64,000 nt of DNA from Spartobacteria bacterium (GTDB taxonomy: Bacteria; Verrucomicrobiota; Verrucomicrobiia; Chthoniobacterales; Chthoniobacteraceae): assembly GCA_021324825.1 (NCBI GenBank), contig JAJPII010000026.1, positions 29,735-93,734 on the forward strand, in the 5' to 3' direction. Below the pieces are notes generated by a model. It had not been told where the DNA came from, ran no database searches, and worked only from the letters and a program-made list of their open reading frames with translations. The translations under genes were made by a program, and so were the position numbers. How positions within the stretch are numbered: position 1 is the stretch's first letter; every line of letters begins with the position of its first letter. Of the stretch, positions 20,317 through 29,307 are shown one piece after another.

Positions 20317-20918
20317 TGACTGCATCCCGCATCGACGGCGCGTTCATCCAACTCCGTCTCGCAGCCATCGCGCGCGAGCTTCCTCCGGGGTCGGCGGACG
20401 GCGCGCTTCCCGAAACCCTACGGATATCCGTTCCATTCGCGTGGATCGAGCCGCAGCTTGCAAAAGGCGCGGTGGAACTCCCGCGCGACCGCTTCGTGGA
20501 ATCCCTGCCCGTCGAATGGCGGCCCCGCTTCCACCTCGCCGAAAACGTCTCCCTCCCGCTCGAGGAAATCCTCCTCAATCTGCCCGGGAATAATTCCTCC
20601 GAAGAAACGCCCCCTACGCCTTCCGCTCCCGCGCCCGATATCAAGGAAATAGCCGGCCTCATCCGCGCCCTTCCCGGCCTGGAGGGATGCGTCCTCCTCT
20701 CGGGGACGAACGGCGCGAGCGCGGGGGAAGTCCCGGTTCATCCCGACGATGTCCGGAAGATCGCCTCCAGCCTCGACGGCGCCGGCATGGCCGCCACCTT
20801 TCTAGTCCGCGACCGGTTTTGCCTTTGCGTCTTCCACGGCGGCGGCCGGGTCGGATTCGAGCCGGGCGTTCTGGAAAAGCTGGACTCCATCACCGGGAAA
20901 ATGGCAAAAGGAGAGTAA
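20316..20918 (+). CDS. Roadblock/LC7-like regulatory protein
   Basis: A 200-residue protein starting with GTG overlapping the ATPase stop. Residues 1-85 contain IDGAFIQLRLAAIARELPP, RISVPFAWIEPQLAKGAVELP and VSLPLEEILLNLP, a domain I associate with Verrucomicrobial roadblock proteins. After a Pro-rich linker (about 92-105), residues 108-200 (EIAGLIRALPGLEGCVLLSGTNG...) have the helix-strand pattern of roadblock/LC7 (MglB-like) domains. MglB-type proteins are GTPase-activating partners of MglA-type small GTPases, and the next gene encodes an MglA-like protein, so partnership is very likely. Confidence 0.7.
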   Translation: MTASRIDGAFIQLRLAAIARELPPGSADGALPETLRISVPFAWIEPQLAKGAVELPRDRFVESLPVEWRPRFHLAENVSLPLEEILLNLPGNNSSEETPPTPSAPAPDIKEIAGLIRALPGLEGCVLLSGTNGASAGEVPVHPDDVRKIASSLDGAGMAATFLVRDRFCLCVFHGGGRVGFEPGVLEKLDSITGKMAKGE

Positions 20919-20922
20919 CTCC

Positions 20923-21558
20923 ATGCCCATCATCAATTTCACAACCCGCGAAGTGCGGCTGAAGATCGCCCTTCATGGAACCCCGGCGTCCGGCAGGGCG
21001 GCCACCCTCGCCAAGCTGCACGCCGACAGCCCCGCCTCGAAAGGCGGCCTCGCCATACCGGAAGACGCGAAGGACAAGCCGTTCTCCTTCAGCTTCTCCG
21101 GCGAAGACCGGAGCGTTTTCGAAGGATTCACCACGCGGTTCGAGTTTCATTCCCTGACGGGCGGTCCGTCTTCGCCCGATTCCGTGCGGCTCCTGCTGCG
21201 GGATGCGGACGGAGTCGTCTTCGTAGTCGATTCCCAATGGGAAAAACTGGAGGACAACCTCCAGAGCCTCCAGGAGGCCGAAGAGGCCCTGAAAGCAGAC
21301 GGCTCCGCGCTGGATGAAATCCCCTGGGTTCTCCAGTACAACAAACGCGACCTCCCGGAAGTAGCCCCGGCCAACTACATCGACTTCCTTCTCAACAACC
21401 GCTCGAAACCCGCGCCCGTCTTCGAAACCGTGGCAACCACGGGAGACGGCATTCCCGCGCTGCGAAAGGCAATCGTGGAACGAGTCCTCGCCCGCTTCGC
21501 CGAAGAATATGGGCAGAAACTCGTGGCCCCGGAAGAGCAAGCCTCCTCCGCCGCGTAG
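20923..21558 (+). CDS. MglA-like Ras-family protein with degenerate P-loop
   Basis: A 211-residue protein whose whole length follows MglA: INFTTREVRLKIALHG (MglA INYSSREINCKIVYYG), RFEFHSLTG, LLRDADGVVFVVDSQWEKLEDNLQSL, IPWVLQYNKRDLP. The G4 motif NKRD (140-143) is intact. The P-loop at 19-26 reads GTPASGRA in place of GPGLCGKT, so the invariant Lys is Arg and the Thr is Ala, and the switch II segment reads SLTGGPSS in place of TVPGQ. It therefore probably cannot bind or hydrolyse GTP in the usual way and may be a pseudo-GTPase scaffold. AAAGGAGAG precedes the ATG by 8 bases. It is the last gene of the ATPase operon. Confidence 0.85.
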   Translation: MPIINFTTREVRLKIALHGTPASGRAATLAKLHADSPASKGGLAIPEDAKDKPFSFSFSGEDRSVFEGFTTRFEFHSLTGGPSSPDSVRLLLRDADGVVFVVDSQWEKLEDNLQSLQEAEEALKADGSALDEIPWVLQYNKRDLPEVAPANYIDFLLNNRSKPAPVFETVATTGDGIPALRKAIVERVLARFAEEYGQKLVAPEEQASSAA

Positions 21559-21648
21559 TTTTACGGCTGCACTTCCAAACCGGCACGATGTCCGGCTTCT
21601 TGGCGCTCCCGCGCGTGCGCCAGCCCCCGAGCGGCGTCGTTGTCGTTG

Positions 21649-21685
21649 TAGAGGCGGCTGTGCCAGCCGCCTGGAGCGGGAAGCA
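21649..21685 (+). repeat. Hairpin repeat, copy C
   Basis: A single forward unit: GTTGTAG, then a perfect 9-bp stem hairpin at 21652-21672 with loop TGC, then CTGGAGCGGGAAGCA. No family termini are visible on either side. It is the main recognisable content of the 254-bp gap between the MglA-like gene and the tetR gene; TTAGATTAGACTTAGACTAA follows at about 21713. Confidence 0.85.
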
Positions 21686-21768
21686 GCATCAGAGTTCCAG
21701 GTCGTCAGTTAGTTAGATTAGACTTAGACTAAACAACCAACAGCGCGGTAACGAATCAAATTTTTCAC

Positions 21769-21796
21769 TTGCGGGGCTGCTTTTTGTGGTTAAAAT
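21769..21796 (+). promoter_or_regulatory. Putative promoter of the TetR-efflux operon
   Basis: TTGCGG (21769-21774), 16 bases, TAAAAT (21791-21796). Transcription would start near 21803, which argues against the ATG at 21795 and the GTG at 21786 as starts of the tetR gene. Confidence 0.35.
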
Positions 21797-21812
21797 GCAA
21801 GCAAGCACTTAC
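21797..21812 (+). promoter_or_regulatory. Putative TetR operator
   Basis: GCAAGCAAGCACTTAC has a GNAAG-N6-CTTNC dyad, lies directly between the -10 box and the tetR start codon, and covers the expected transcription start. That is where an autorepressing TetR protein would bind. No second copy was found. Confidence 0.3.
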
Positions 21813-22433
21813 ATGAATATCGAACCGCCAGTTTTGCCCAAGTCGCCTCATTCCACCCAGGAACGCCTCCTGGACGCCGCCGCGCGGGTGTTCGCACGCG
21901 ATGGCCTCCAAAGGGCCACCACGCGCGAAATCGCCTCCGAAGCCGGCGTGAACGAGGTGACGCTTTTTCGCCATTTCCACCACAAGGAGAATCTCCTCGC
22001 GGCCGTGTTTCGCAGGGCCGCGACGGATTACGCCCAGGCGCTCGGGGAGGGGGATTCCTCGACGCAGGATATCCATCGCGATCTGCTGCGGTGCGCCCGC
22101 CGTTACCATGAATTGCTGGAGGCGAACGAGGCGCTCATCCGCATGCTCATCGGGGAGGCTTCCCGGTACCCGGAGCATGCGAGGAAGGTCATCCACGAGG
22201 CCATCCAGCCGCTTCGGATGAAGCTGATCGGTTACCTGGAGGCGGGCAAGGCCGCGGGCGCGGTTCGCGAGGCGCTGGATGTCGGCCCGGCGGTCGATGT
22301 CTTCACCGGGATGCTCCTGGCCGCGATGCTCCGCCGGACATCCCAATGCGCGCCCGCCGAGTATTCGCGGCACGATTATCTCAACACCGCGGTCGATGTT
22401 TTCGTCCGCGGCATCCAGACGGAGGCCAGATGA
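21813..22433 (+). CDS. TetR/AcrR-family transcriptional repressor
   Basis: A 206-residue regulator. The N-terminal three-helix DNA-binding domain is clear: TQERLLDAAARVFARDG then the helix-turn-helix ATTREIASEAGVNEVTLFRHFHHKENLL (about 35-62). The C-terminal ligand domain is unlike any I can name. The ATG at 21813 is chosen because the promoter-like boxes cover the earlier in-frame starts. The stop overlaps the ATG of the HlyD gene (ATGA), so the repressor is the first gene of the efflux operon it presumably controls, released by a substrate of the pump. Confidence 0.93.
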   Translation: MNIEPPVLPKSPHSTQERLLDAAARVFARDGLQRATTREIASEAGVNEVTLFRHFHHKENLLAAVFRRAATDYAQALGEGDSSTQDIHRDLLRCARRYHELLEANEALIRMLIGEASRYPEHARKVIHEAIQPLRMKLIGYLEAGKAAGAVREALDVGPAVDVFTGMLLAAMLRRTSQCAPAEYSRHDYLNTAVDVFVRGIQTEAR

Positions 22434-23671
22434 AAACCGCCGAACCGCCCGCCGCCGTTCAAATCCCGCTCGATCCCGTCGAGGACGCGCCGCCCGCCAA
22501 AAGGCCGTTTTTCCGAAGGCCGGCCGTTATTCTCCTGCTGCTCGCGGCCGCCATCGCGGGCGTGGTTTTTGGGGCTGTCGTTCTTTTGCACGCGCTCACG
22601 CACGAAACGACGGACGACGCGTTCATTGACGGCAATGTCGTTTCCATCGCGCCGAAGATCGCGGGGAAGGTGCTCTCCGTCCGCGTGACGGACAACCAGG
22701 CTGTGAAGAAGGGCGACCCGCTTTTCACCATCGACCCGGCGGACTGCCAGGCGCTCGTGGAGCAGCGGAAGGCCGCCCTGGAAGTGGCGCTGGCGAAACA
22801 GGGGAGCGCCGACGCCTCGGTCCGGCAATCGCGGGCGCATGTGAAGACCATCGAACTCGCGGTGCAGTCCGCGCAGGCTTCCGCCGACGAGGCGCAGGCC
22901 TCGGCCAGCCTGGCGAAGGCCGACTTCGAGCGGAGCAAATCCCTCTCCGGCGGCGGCGTCATATCGAAGCAGGACTATGACCATTCGTTTACCGGGTCGG
23001 TCACGGCCATCGCGGTCTTGCAATCGAAAGTCCGGCAGGTGGACGCCGCGGTCGCCTATGTAACGGAGGCGCGCACCATGGCCGACTCCGCCGTGGCGGA
23101 AGCGGCGGCGGCGAGGGCGTCGGTGGCGCAGGCGAAGGCCGCGCTGGCCGAGGCGCAGTTGCAGCTTTCCTATACGCAGCCCGTCGCGCCGGAGGAGGGC
23201 ATCGTCACGAACAAAGCCGTGGAGGCCGGCGATTACGTGCAGGTCGGCCAGACGCTGGCGGCGATCGTGCCGCACCGGGTGTGGGTCACGGCGAACTTCA
23301 AGGAGACGCAGATAACCGCGATGCGCCGGGGCCAGCCGGTTGAAGTCGGAATCGACGCGTACCCGGGCCGGAAGCTGAAGGGGCATGTCGACAGCATCCA
23401 GGCCGGAAGCGGGGCGCGGTTCAGCCTGCTGCCGCCGGAGAACGCCACGGGCAATTTCGTGAAGGTCGTCCAGCGGGTGCCGGTCAAGATACTGCTCGAC
23501 GGCAACCCGGAGGAAGGCGAAGTGTTCGGCCCCGGCATGTCCGTGGTTCCGGATGTGAGGGTGCGCGACGGCGTCGCGGCGGCCTTTGTCGTGACGGCGC
23601 TGGCCGCGGCGGCGATCGTCGCGCTGGTGATCGGCGGACTGTTCCTCCTGGCGAAAGCGCGCCGCGGATGA
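22430..23671 (+). CDS. HlyD/EmrA-family periplasmic adaptor with an extra C-terminal membrane segment
   Basis: A 413-residue membrane-fusion protein: cytoplasmic N-terminus, transmembrane segment at about 32-55, lipoyl half-motifs (IAPKIAGKVLSVRVTDNQAVKKGDPLFTID and VAPEEGIVTNKAVEAGDYVQVG), a long Ala-rich coiled coil between them, and a beta-barrel domain (VWVTANFKETQITAMRRGQPVEV). It would link the inner-membrane MFS pump to an outer-membrane channel. Unusually, the last 35 residues form a second hydrophobic helix (FVVTALAAAAIVALVIGGLF), which EmrA-type proteins normally lack. The ATG follows GGAGG and overlaps the tetR stop; its own stop overlaps the MFS gene. Confidence 0.93.
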   Translation: MKTAEPPAAVQIPLDPVEDAPPAKRPFFRRPAVILLLLAAAIAGVVFGAVVLLHALTHETTDDAFIDGNVVSIAPKIAGKVLSVRVTDNQAVKKGDPLFTIDPADCQALVEQRKAALEVALAKQGSADASVRQSRAHVKTIELAVQSAQASADEAQASASLAKADFERSKSLSGGGVISKQDYDHSFTGSVTAIAVLQSKVRQVDAAVAYVTEARTMADSAVAEAAAARASVAQAKAALAEAQLQLSYTQPVAPEEGIVTNKAVEAGDYVQVGQTLAAIVPHRVWVTANFKETQITAMRRGQPVEVGIDAYPGRKLKGHVDSIQAGSGARFSLLPPENATGNFVKVVQRVPVKILLDGNPEEGEVFGPGMSVVPDVRVRDGVAAAFVVTALAAAAIVALVIGGLFLLAKARRG

Positions 23672-25233
23672 GCGCCGAGCAGGAGCAGCATTGGACGCCG
23701 AGCCACAGTCCGATGCTCATCGCCTTCTCGGTGATGCTCGCGACCTTCATGGAGGTGCTCGACACTTCCGTCGCGAACGTCTCGCTGCCGCACATCGCGG
23801 GAAACCTTTCCGCCACGCCGGAGGAAGCGACCTGGGTGCTCACGAGCTATCTTGTCGCGAACGCCATCATTCTTCCCGCGACCAACTATCTCGGCGGCCT
23901 CTTTGGCAGGAAACGGTTTTTCCTGGGGTGCATCGTCCTCTTCACCCTCTCCTCCGCGTTGTGCGGGGCGGCGAACAGCCTCGGCTTCCTCATCCTGGCG
24001 CGCGTCTTGCAAGGCGCGGGGGGCGGCGCGCTGCAACCGATCTCGCAAGCCGTCCTGCTCGAGAGCTTTCCTCCCGCGAAGCGCGGCTCGGGCATGGCGA
24101 TCTTCGCGATGGGCGTGGTCGTGGCGCCGATCCTCGGGCCGACGCTCGGCGGCTGGATAACCGACAACTTTTCCTGGCGCTGGATTTTCTATATCAATCT
24201 GCCCATCGGCCTCATCGCCATTTTGATGGTGAATACATTCATCGAAGACCCGCCCTATCTGAAGAAAACGGCGGGACGCATCGACTACATCGGCTTCGGT
24301 CTGCTCGCGGTCTGGCTGGCGACGATGCAATTCATCCTGGACAAAGGGCAGGAACTCGACTGGTTCGGTTCGCACCTCATCGCCTGGTGCTTCGTCATCT
24401 CCTGCCTCGCATGCGTGGCATTCATCGCCCATGAATTGACGGTCGCGGATCCGTTGGTCGATCTCCGGATATTGAAGAACCGCAACTTCGCCGTGGGGGT
24501 CGGCCTCATCACCCTGCTGGGCGCGCTGCTCTACGGCACCACCGCCGTGCTGCCGCTGTTCATGCAGGAGTTGCTCGGCTATCCCGCGCTCGCCGCCGGC
24601 CTCGCGATGAGTCCGCGCGGCATTGGGGCGTTCACCGCCACCATGCTTGTCGGGCGGCTCGTCGGGAAGGTCAACAACCGGATGTTGATCGCATTCGGGT
24701 TCCTCATCCTGGCGTATTCGTCCTTTATGCTCGGGAGCGTCAACCTGGGCATCGGGATGAAGAACATCATCTGGCCGAGCATTTTGAACGGCATCGCCAT
24801 CAGCTTCATCTTCGTGCCGATGACGACGTCCACCATGGGCACGCTGAGCCAGCGGCAGATGGGAAACGCAACCGGCATCTTCAATCTCATGAGGAATGTC
24901 GGCGGCAGTCTGGGCATCGCGGCCATCACCACTTTCATAGCGCGCGGGGCCCAGGTGAACCAGGCGCTGCTGGTCGGGCATTTGTCGCCGTTCAAGCCGG
25001 GTTACCGGCAACGGCTCGCGGGGATCCAGGCCGGGCTGGCCGTGCACACGGGCTCCTGGCAGGCGGCGAGGCAGGCGCACGGATTATTGTACGGGGTATT
25101 GCAGCAGCAGGCGAACCTGGTGACCTACGTGCATAACTTCCGGCTGTTCGGCATCGTCTGCCTTGTCTGCACGCCGCTGGTGCTCCTTTTCAAGAAGGTC
25201 GGGAAACCGAAGGGCCCCATCGCGGCCCATTGA
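23668..25233 (+). CDS. DHA2-family MFS drug exporter (EmrB/QacA type)
   Basis: A 521-residue 14-helix transporter. The N-terminus MLIAFSVMLATFMEVLDTSVANVSLPHIAG carries the DHA2 motif D1 (LDTTVVNVALP-like), followed by the loop 2-3 motif GRKRFF and motif C (GPTLGGWI). It would export hydrophobic compounds by proton antiport, through the HlyD adaptor encoded directly upstream; the starts overlap (ATGA). No outer-membrane channel gene is in the operon, so one encoded elsewhere is presumably used. The substrate cannot be deduced. Confidence 0.95.
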   Translation: MSAEQEQHWTPSHSPMLIAFSVMLATFMEVLDTSVANVSLPHIAGNLSATPEEATWVLTSYLVANAIILPATNYLGGLFGRKRFFLGCIVLFTLSSALCGAANSLGFLILARVLQGAGGGALQPISQAVLLESFPPAKRGSGMAIFAMGVVVAPILGPTLGGWITDNFSWRWIFYINLPIGLIAILMVNTFIEDPPYLKKTAGRIDYIGFGLLAVWLATMQFILDKGQELDWFGSHLIAWCFVISCLACVAFIAHELTVADPLVDLRILKNRNFAVGVGLITLLGALLYGTTAVLPLFMQELLGYPALAAGLAMSPRGIGAFTATMLVGRLVGKVNNRMLIAFGFLILAYSSFMLGSVNLGIGMKNIIWPSILNGIAISFIFVPMTTSTMGTLSQRQMGNATGIFNLMRNVGGSLGIAAITTFIARGAQVNQALLVGHLSPFKPGYRQRLAGIQAGLAVHTGSWQAARQAHGLLYGVLQQQANLVTYVHNFRLFGIVCLVCTPLVLLFKKVGKPKGPIAAH

Positions 25234-25236
25234 TTT

Positions 25237-25851
25237 TCAGGCGGCGTCCGCTTCGCGCCAGAGATACCAGGCGGCGGTGGTGGCGTAGGGACGCCAGATT
25301 TCTCCATACGCGAGGATTTCCTTCGGCTTCGGCATTTCGTCCAGGCCGAAGGCGACGCGGTAGCCGTTGCGGATCCCGAAATCATCCGCGGGCAGCACGT
25401 CGGGCCGGCCGAGCTTGAAAATCAGCAGCATTTCCACGGTCCAGCGCCCGACTCCGCGGACTTGCGTCAGGCGCTCGATGATCTCGTCGTCCCCGAGCTT
25501 CATGATCGCGCGATGGCTCGGCACGAGGCCGGAAAGCGTCTTCTCCGCGATATCGCGCAACGAGGCGATCTTCTGCCGGGAAAACCCCGACGCGCGCAAG
25601 GCGTCGTCGCCGACGGAAGCAAGTTCGGAGGCGTTGGGGAAACGGCGGCGGTTCGGGAAGAGCGCGAGGAACCGGCGCAGGATGCTTTCCGCGGCGGTTC
25701 CGTTCAACTGCTGGTGGGCGACGGCGCGGACGAGCGATTCGAACGGGGAGAGGCGCGTATCCGCGACGAGATCGCACGGGCCGTGCGCGGCGATGAGGCG
25801 GCGCATGACTTTACACTTCCTCTTGAGATGGGCGATGGCTTCAGGCGTCAT
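25237..25851 (-). CDS. DNA-3-methyladenine glycosylase II (AlkA-like HhH-GPD)
   Basis: A 204-residue base-excision enzyme that removes alkylated purines. The order is FESLVRAVAHQQLNGTAAESILRRF, the helix-hairpin-helix LTQVRGVGRWTVEMLLIFKLGRPD, and the catalytic Asp in LPADDFGIR. It lacks the N-terminal AlkA domain of E. coli, which makes it like the short Mag/AlkA type. ATG at 25851 overlaps the stop of prfC (ATGA), so both are read from one minus-strand transcript. The 3' end is convergent with the MFS gene, 3 bases apart. Confidence 0.93.
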   Translation of the reverse strand: MTPEAIAHLKRKCKVMRRLIAAHGPCDLVADTRLSPFESLVRAVAHQQLNGTAAESILRRFLALFPNRRRFPNASELASVGDDALRASGFSRQKIASLRDIAEKTLSGLVPSHRAIMKLGDDEIIERLTQVRGVGRWTVEMLLIFKLGRPDVLPADDFGIRNGYRVAFGLDEMPKPKEILAYGEIWRPYATTAAWYLWREADAA

Positions 25852-27443
25852 GGTTTTTTTGAGTCCGCGGAGAGGTCGAAAAGCGCGACGCCGGGATTCT
25901 GTTTCTCGAAATAGCCGAGCGTCCACGCGTTGGGAAAAAGAACCACGGGTTCCTCGTCGCTGTCGCGCGCGATCCGGCAGCCGGTTGGCAGTTTCACTTC
26001 CTTCAATTCCTCCGGCGTTCCGCCCGCGCGGAGCCATTTCACGGCTTCGTACGGCGCGGGCTCCAGCCGCGATTGCGCGCCGTATTCGGACTCGAGGCGG
26101 TACTGGACGACCTCGAACTGCAACGGGCCGACCGCCGCGAGAAGAGGGACGCGCCGGCCGGCGCCGGTCAAATGGAAGACCTGGATGACGCCCTCCTGCA
26201 GGAGCTGCTCGACCCCTTTGCGGAATTGTTTGAACTTCGACGGGTTCGGATTGTCGAGCCTGGCGAAGCACTCGGGCGGGAAGCGGGGGATTTCATTATA
26301 CACCACCGAGCCGTCCTCGCTGAGCGTGTCGCCGATGCCGAAGTCGGCGTGGCCCACCAGCCCCACGACGTCGCCAGCGAAGGCTTCGTCGACGGTCTCG
26401 CGCTCCTGGCCGAAGAGCTTGTGCGAACTCGAGAGCCGCACCCGTTTGCCGGACTGCGCGTGGGTCACGACCATGTCGCGCTCGAACCGCCCGGAACAGA
26501 CGCGGACGAACGCGATGCGGTCGCGGTGTTTCGGGTCCATGTTCGCCTGGATCTTGAAGACGAAACCGGAGAACGCCGGGTCGTCCGGGGCGATGACGCG
26601 GCCCCCGGCCTTGTGCGGAGCGGGCGGGGAGGAGCGTTTCAGAAACGAGTCGAGGAGAAGCTGGACGCCGAAATTGTTCGCCGCGCTGCCGAAATAGACC
26701 GGGGTCAATCCGCCCGCAAGGACGGCTTGGGCGGAGTATTCCACGCCCGCGTGTTCGAGCATCTCGAGGTCTTCGAGAACGCGCGCGCGGGTTTGCGCGT
26801 CGAGCTTTTCGCGGACGAGCGGGTCGTCCAGGTTCGTGATCGTGACCGGCGCGCGGTACGCGCCTTCGCGGGTGCGCTCGAAGAAGTGGACTTCCTTCGT
26901 CTGCCGGTCATAGACACCCCGGAAATCCGGGCCGGCGCCGAGGGGCCAATTCACCGGGAACGCGCCGATGCCGAGCACGTTTTCCAGTTCGTCCAGGAGA
27001 GCGAGCGGATCGCGCGCGGGGCGGTCCAGCTTGTTCATGAAAGTGAAGATGGGCACGCCGCGGCGGCGGCAGACCTCGAACAGTTTCCTGGTCTGGCTCT
27101 CGATGCCCTTGCCGGCGTCGATGACCATCACCACCGCGTCCACGGCGGTCAGGACGCGGTACGTATCCTCCGAGAAATCCTTGTGGCCTGGCGTGTCGAG
27201 CAGGTTCAGGCGGTAGCCGTCGTAGTCGAACTGGAGCACCGTGGAACTGATCGATATGCCGCGCTTGCGCTCGAGTTCCATCCAGTCGGAGGTCGCGGCC
27301 CGGGCCGATTTGCGCGCCGTCACCGAACCGGCGAGCTGCACCGCGCCGCCGTACAGGAGCAGCTTCTCCGTCAGCGTCGTCTTGCCCGCGTCGGGATGCG
27401 AGATGATGGCGAATGTGCGGCGCCTGGCTATCTCCTCTTTCAT
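25848..27443 (-). CDS. prfC: Peptide chain release factor 3
   Basis: A 531-residue translational GTPase that recycles RF1/RF2 after peptide release. G1 [21 protein letters not shown]2/G3 [12 protein letters not shown] and [17 protein letters not shown]4 [12 protein letters not shown] are all intact; the RF3-specific middle and C-terminal domains follow ([50 protein letters not shown]). The ATG at 27443 fits the family N-terminus ([20 protein letters not shown]). It diverges from ilvD, with 88 bp between. Confidence 0.97.
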   Translation of the reverse strand: MKEEIARRRTFAIISHPDAGKTTLTEKLLLYGGAVQLAGSVTARKSARAATSDWMELERKRGISISSTVLQFDYDGYRLNLLDTPGHKDFSEDTYRVLTAVDAVVMVIDAGKGIESQTRKLFEVCRRRGVPIFTFMNKLDRPARDPLALLDELENVLGIGAFPVNWPLGAGPDFRGVYDRQTKEVHFFERTREGAYRAPVTITNLDDPLVREKLDAQTRARVLEDLEMLEHAGVEYSAQAVLAGGLTPVYFGSAANNFGVQLLLDSFLKRSSPPAPHKAGGRVIAPDDPAFSGFVFKIQANMDPKHRDRIAFVRVCSGRFERDMVVTHAQSGKRVRLSSSHKLFGQERETVDEAFAGDVVGLVGHADFGIGDTLSEDGSVVYNEIPRFPPECFARLDNPNPSKFKQFRKGVEQLLQEGVIQVFHLTGAGRRVPLLAAVGPLQFEVVQYRLESEYGAQSRLEPAPYEAVKWLRAGGTPEELKEVKLPTGCRIARDSDEEPVVLFPNAWTLGYFEKQNPGVALFDLSADSKKP

Positions 27444-27492
27444 CGGCGGCAGTCTCCCGAATCGCGCCGCAAACCGCAAGCGCCGGCGCCGC

Positions 27493-27521
27493 TTGTGGAA
27501 AAAGCGGCGGGCGGCTAGTAT
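27493..27521 (+). promoter_or_regulatory. Putative promoter of ilvD
   Basis: TTGTGG (27493-27498), 17 bases, TAGTAT (27516-27521) in the 88-bp divergent gap. The predicted start near 27528 leaves only about four bases before the ATG at 27532, so the mRNA could be almost leaderless. Confidence 0.35.
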
Positions 27522-27531
27522 AGCGGTCCCT

Positions 27532-29229
27532 ATGGATTCTCCCACTTCCGCCAAACGTGCGTTTTCTTCCCTCATCGTGGACGGCGCGGAGCGCGCCCCC
27601 AGCCGCGCGATGCTTTATGCCGTCGGTTTCAAACGCGAGGATTTCAAGCGATCCCAGGTCGGCATAGCCTCGACCTGGAGCATGGTGACCCCTTGCAACA
27701 TGCACATCGACGGCCTCGCCCGCGAGGCCGCCGCAGGGGTTGACGCGGCGGGGGGCAAGCCGGTCATCTTCGGCACGATCACGGTTTCCGACGGCATTTC
27801 GATGGGGACGGAAGGGATGAAATATTCCCTCGTCTCGCGCGAGGTCATCGCGGATTCCATCGAGACGGTGGTGGCGGGCGAAGGCTTCGACGGCGTCGTG
27901 GCCATCGGCGGTTGCGACAAGAACATGCCGGGGTGCCTCATCGCTTTGGCGCGGCTGAACCGGCCCGCGGTCTTCGTCTATGGCGGCACGATCCTTCCCG
28001 GCTGCCTCACGGGGCGGCTCCTGGACATCGTTTCCGTTTTTGAAGCGGTCGGCGCGCACGCCAACGGCGGCATCGGCGACGCGGAACTGGCGGAGATCGA
28101 GGAGAACGCCATCCCGGGCGCGGGTTCGTGCGGCGGGATGTACACGGCGAACACCATGGCCTCGGCCATCGAAGCGCTCGGCATGAGCCTGCCGAACAGT
28201 TCCGCGCAGGCCGCGCTCTCGCAGGCGAAGCGGGATGACTGCCGCCGCGCGGGCCAGGCCGTGCTGAACCTGCTGGAGAAGGGCGTCCGCCCGCTCGACA
28301 TCATGACGCGCGAGGCGTTCGAGAACGCGATCACCGTGGTCATCGCGCTCGGCGGTTCGACCAACGCCGTGCTGCATCTTCTCGCGATGGCCCATGCCGC
28401 CCGCGTTCCGCTGAAGATCGACGACTTCACCGAGATCGGGAAGCGCGTTCCCGTGCTCGCGGACTTGAAGCCGAGCGGGAAGTATCTCATGTCGGAGTTG
28501 GTGGAGATCGGCGGCATACGACCCTTGATGAAGACGTTGCTGGACAAGGGGTTGCTGCATGGCGGCTGCGTGACCGTCACGGGCCGGACGGTGGCGGAGA
28601 ACCTCGCGGACGTGGAGCCGTATCCCGCGGGGCAGCGCATCATCCGGCCCTGGGAAGAGCCGATCAAGCCGGAGAGCCACCTCGTCATCCTCTACGGCAA
28701 CCTGGCGCCCACCGGCGCAGTCGCGAAGATCTCGGGCAAGGAAGGGCTGCGCTTCAGCGGAACGGCGCGCGTGTTCGAGGCGGAGGAACTGGCGCTGGCG
28801 AAAATCCTGGACGGCACCATAACCAAGGGCGACGTCATCGTCATACGCCATGAAGGGCCGCACGGCGGGCCGGGGATGCGCGAGATGCTGGCCCCCACTT
28901 CCGCGGTGATGGGCAAAGGCCTCGGCAAGGACGTGGCCTTGATAACCGACGGGCGGTTCTCGGGCGGCAGCCACGGGTTCGTCGTCGGGCATATAACCCC
29001 GGAAGCAAGCCGCGGCGGCCCGCTGGCCATCGTGCGGGACGGCGACCAAATAACCATCGACGCCGAGAAGCGCACCATCGACGTGGAGCTTCCCCTCGAG
29101 GAAATCGAAGCCCGCCTCGGGGCCTGGGAGGCGCCCGCCCCGCGTTACACCAGAGGCGTCCTCGCCAAGTACGCGCGGGTGGTCGGCTCGGCTTCCACGG
29201 GCGCCGTCACCGACGGTTCCGCGCCGTGA
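27532..29229 (+). CDS. ilvD: Dihydroxy-acid dehydratase
   Basis: A 565-residue iron-sulfur enzyme of valine and isoleucine synthesis (2,3-dihydroxy-3-methyl acid to 2-oxo acid). The cluster cysteines are in [16 protein letters not shown] and [10 protein letters not shown], and the C-terminal [21 protein letters not shown] block is present. The length is standard. [11 protein letters not shown] from ATG 27532 is chosen; the frame remains open further upstream but into prfC. No other branched-chain amino acid genes are near. Confidence 0.97.
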   Translation: MDSPTSAKRAFSSLIVDGAERAPSRAMLYAVGFKREDFKRSQVGIASTWSMVTPCNMHIDGLAREAAAGVDAAGGKPVIFGTITVSDGISMGTEGMKYSLVSREVIADSIETVVAGEGFDGVVAIGGCDKNMPGCLIALARLNRPAVFVYGGTILPGCLTGRLLDIVSVFEAVGAHANGGIGDAELAEIEENAIPGAGSCGGMYTANTMASAIEALGMSLPNSSAQAALSQAKRDDCRRAGQAVLNLLEKGVRPLDIMTREAFENAITVVIALGGSTNAVLHLLAMAHAARVPLKIDDFTEIGKRVPVLADLKPSGKYLMSELVEIGGIRPLMKTLLDKGLLHGGCVTVTGRTVAENLADVEPYPAGQRIIRPWEEPIKPESHLVILYGNLAPTGAVAKISGKEGLRFSGTARVFEAEELALAKILDGTITKGDVIVIRHEGPHGGPGMREMLAPTSAVMGKGLGKDVALITDGRFSGGSHGFVVGHITPEASRGGPLAIVRDGDQITIDAEKRTIDVELPLEEIEARLGAWEAPAPRYTRGVLAKYARVVGSASTGAVTDGSAP

Positions 29230-29245
29230 AATTATGACGCGCGCG

Positions 29246-29274
29246 TTGACATCGCTTGAGCCTCTCACTAGGGT
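29246..29274 (+). promoter_or_regulatory. Probable promoter of the pilus motor operon
   Basis: A perfect TTGACA (29246-29251), 17 bases, and TAGGGT (29269-29274). The predicted transcription start near 29281 leaves a short leader containing GGAGG (29294-29298) nine bases before the GTG at 29308. Best promoter match in the window. Confidence 0.5.
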
Positions 29275-29307
29275 CCGGTGTGCGCGGCGCAGTGGAGGCG
29301 CATCCTC

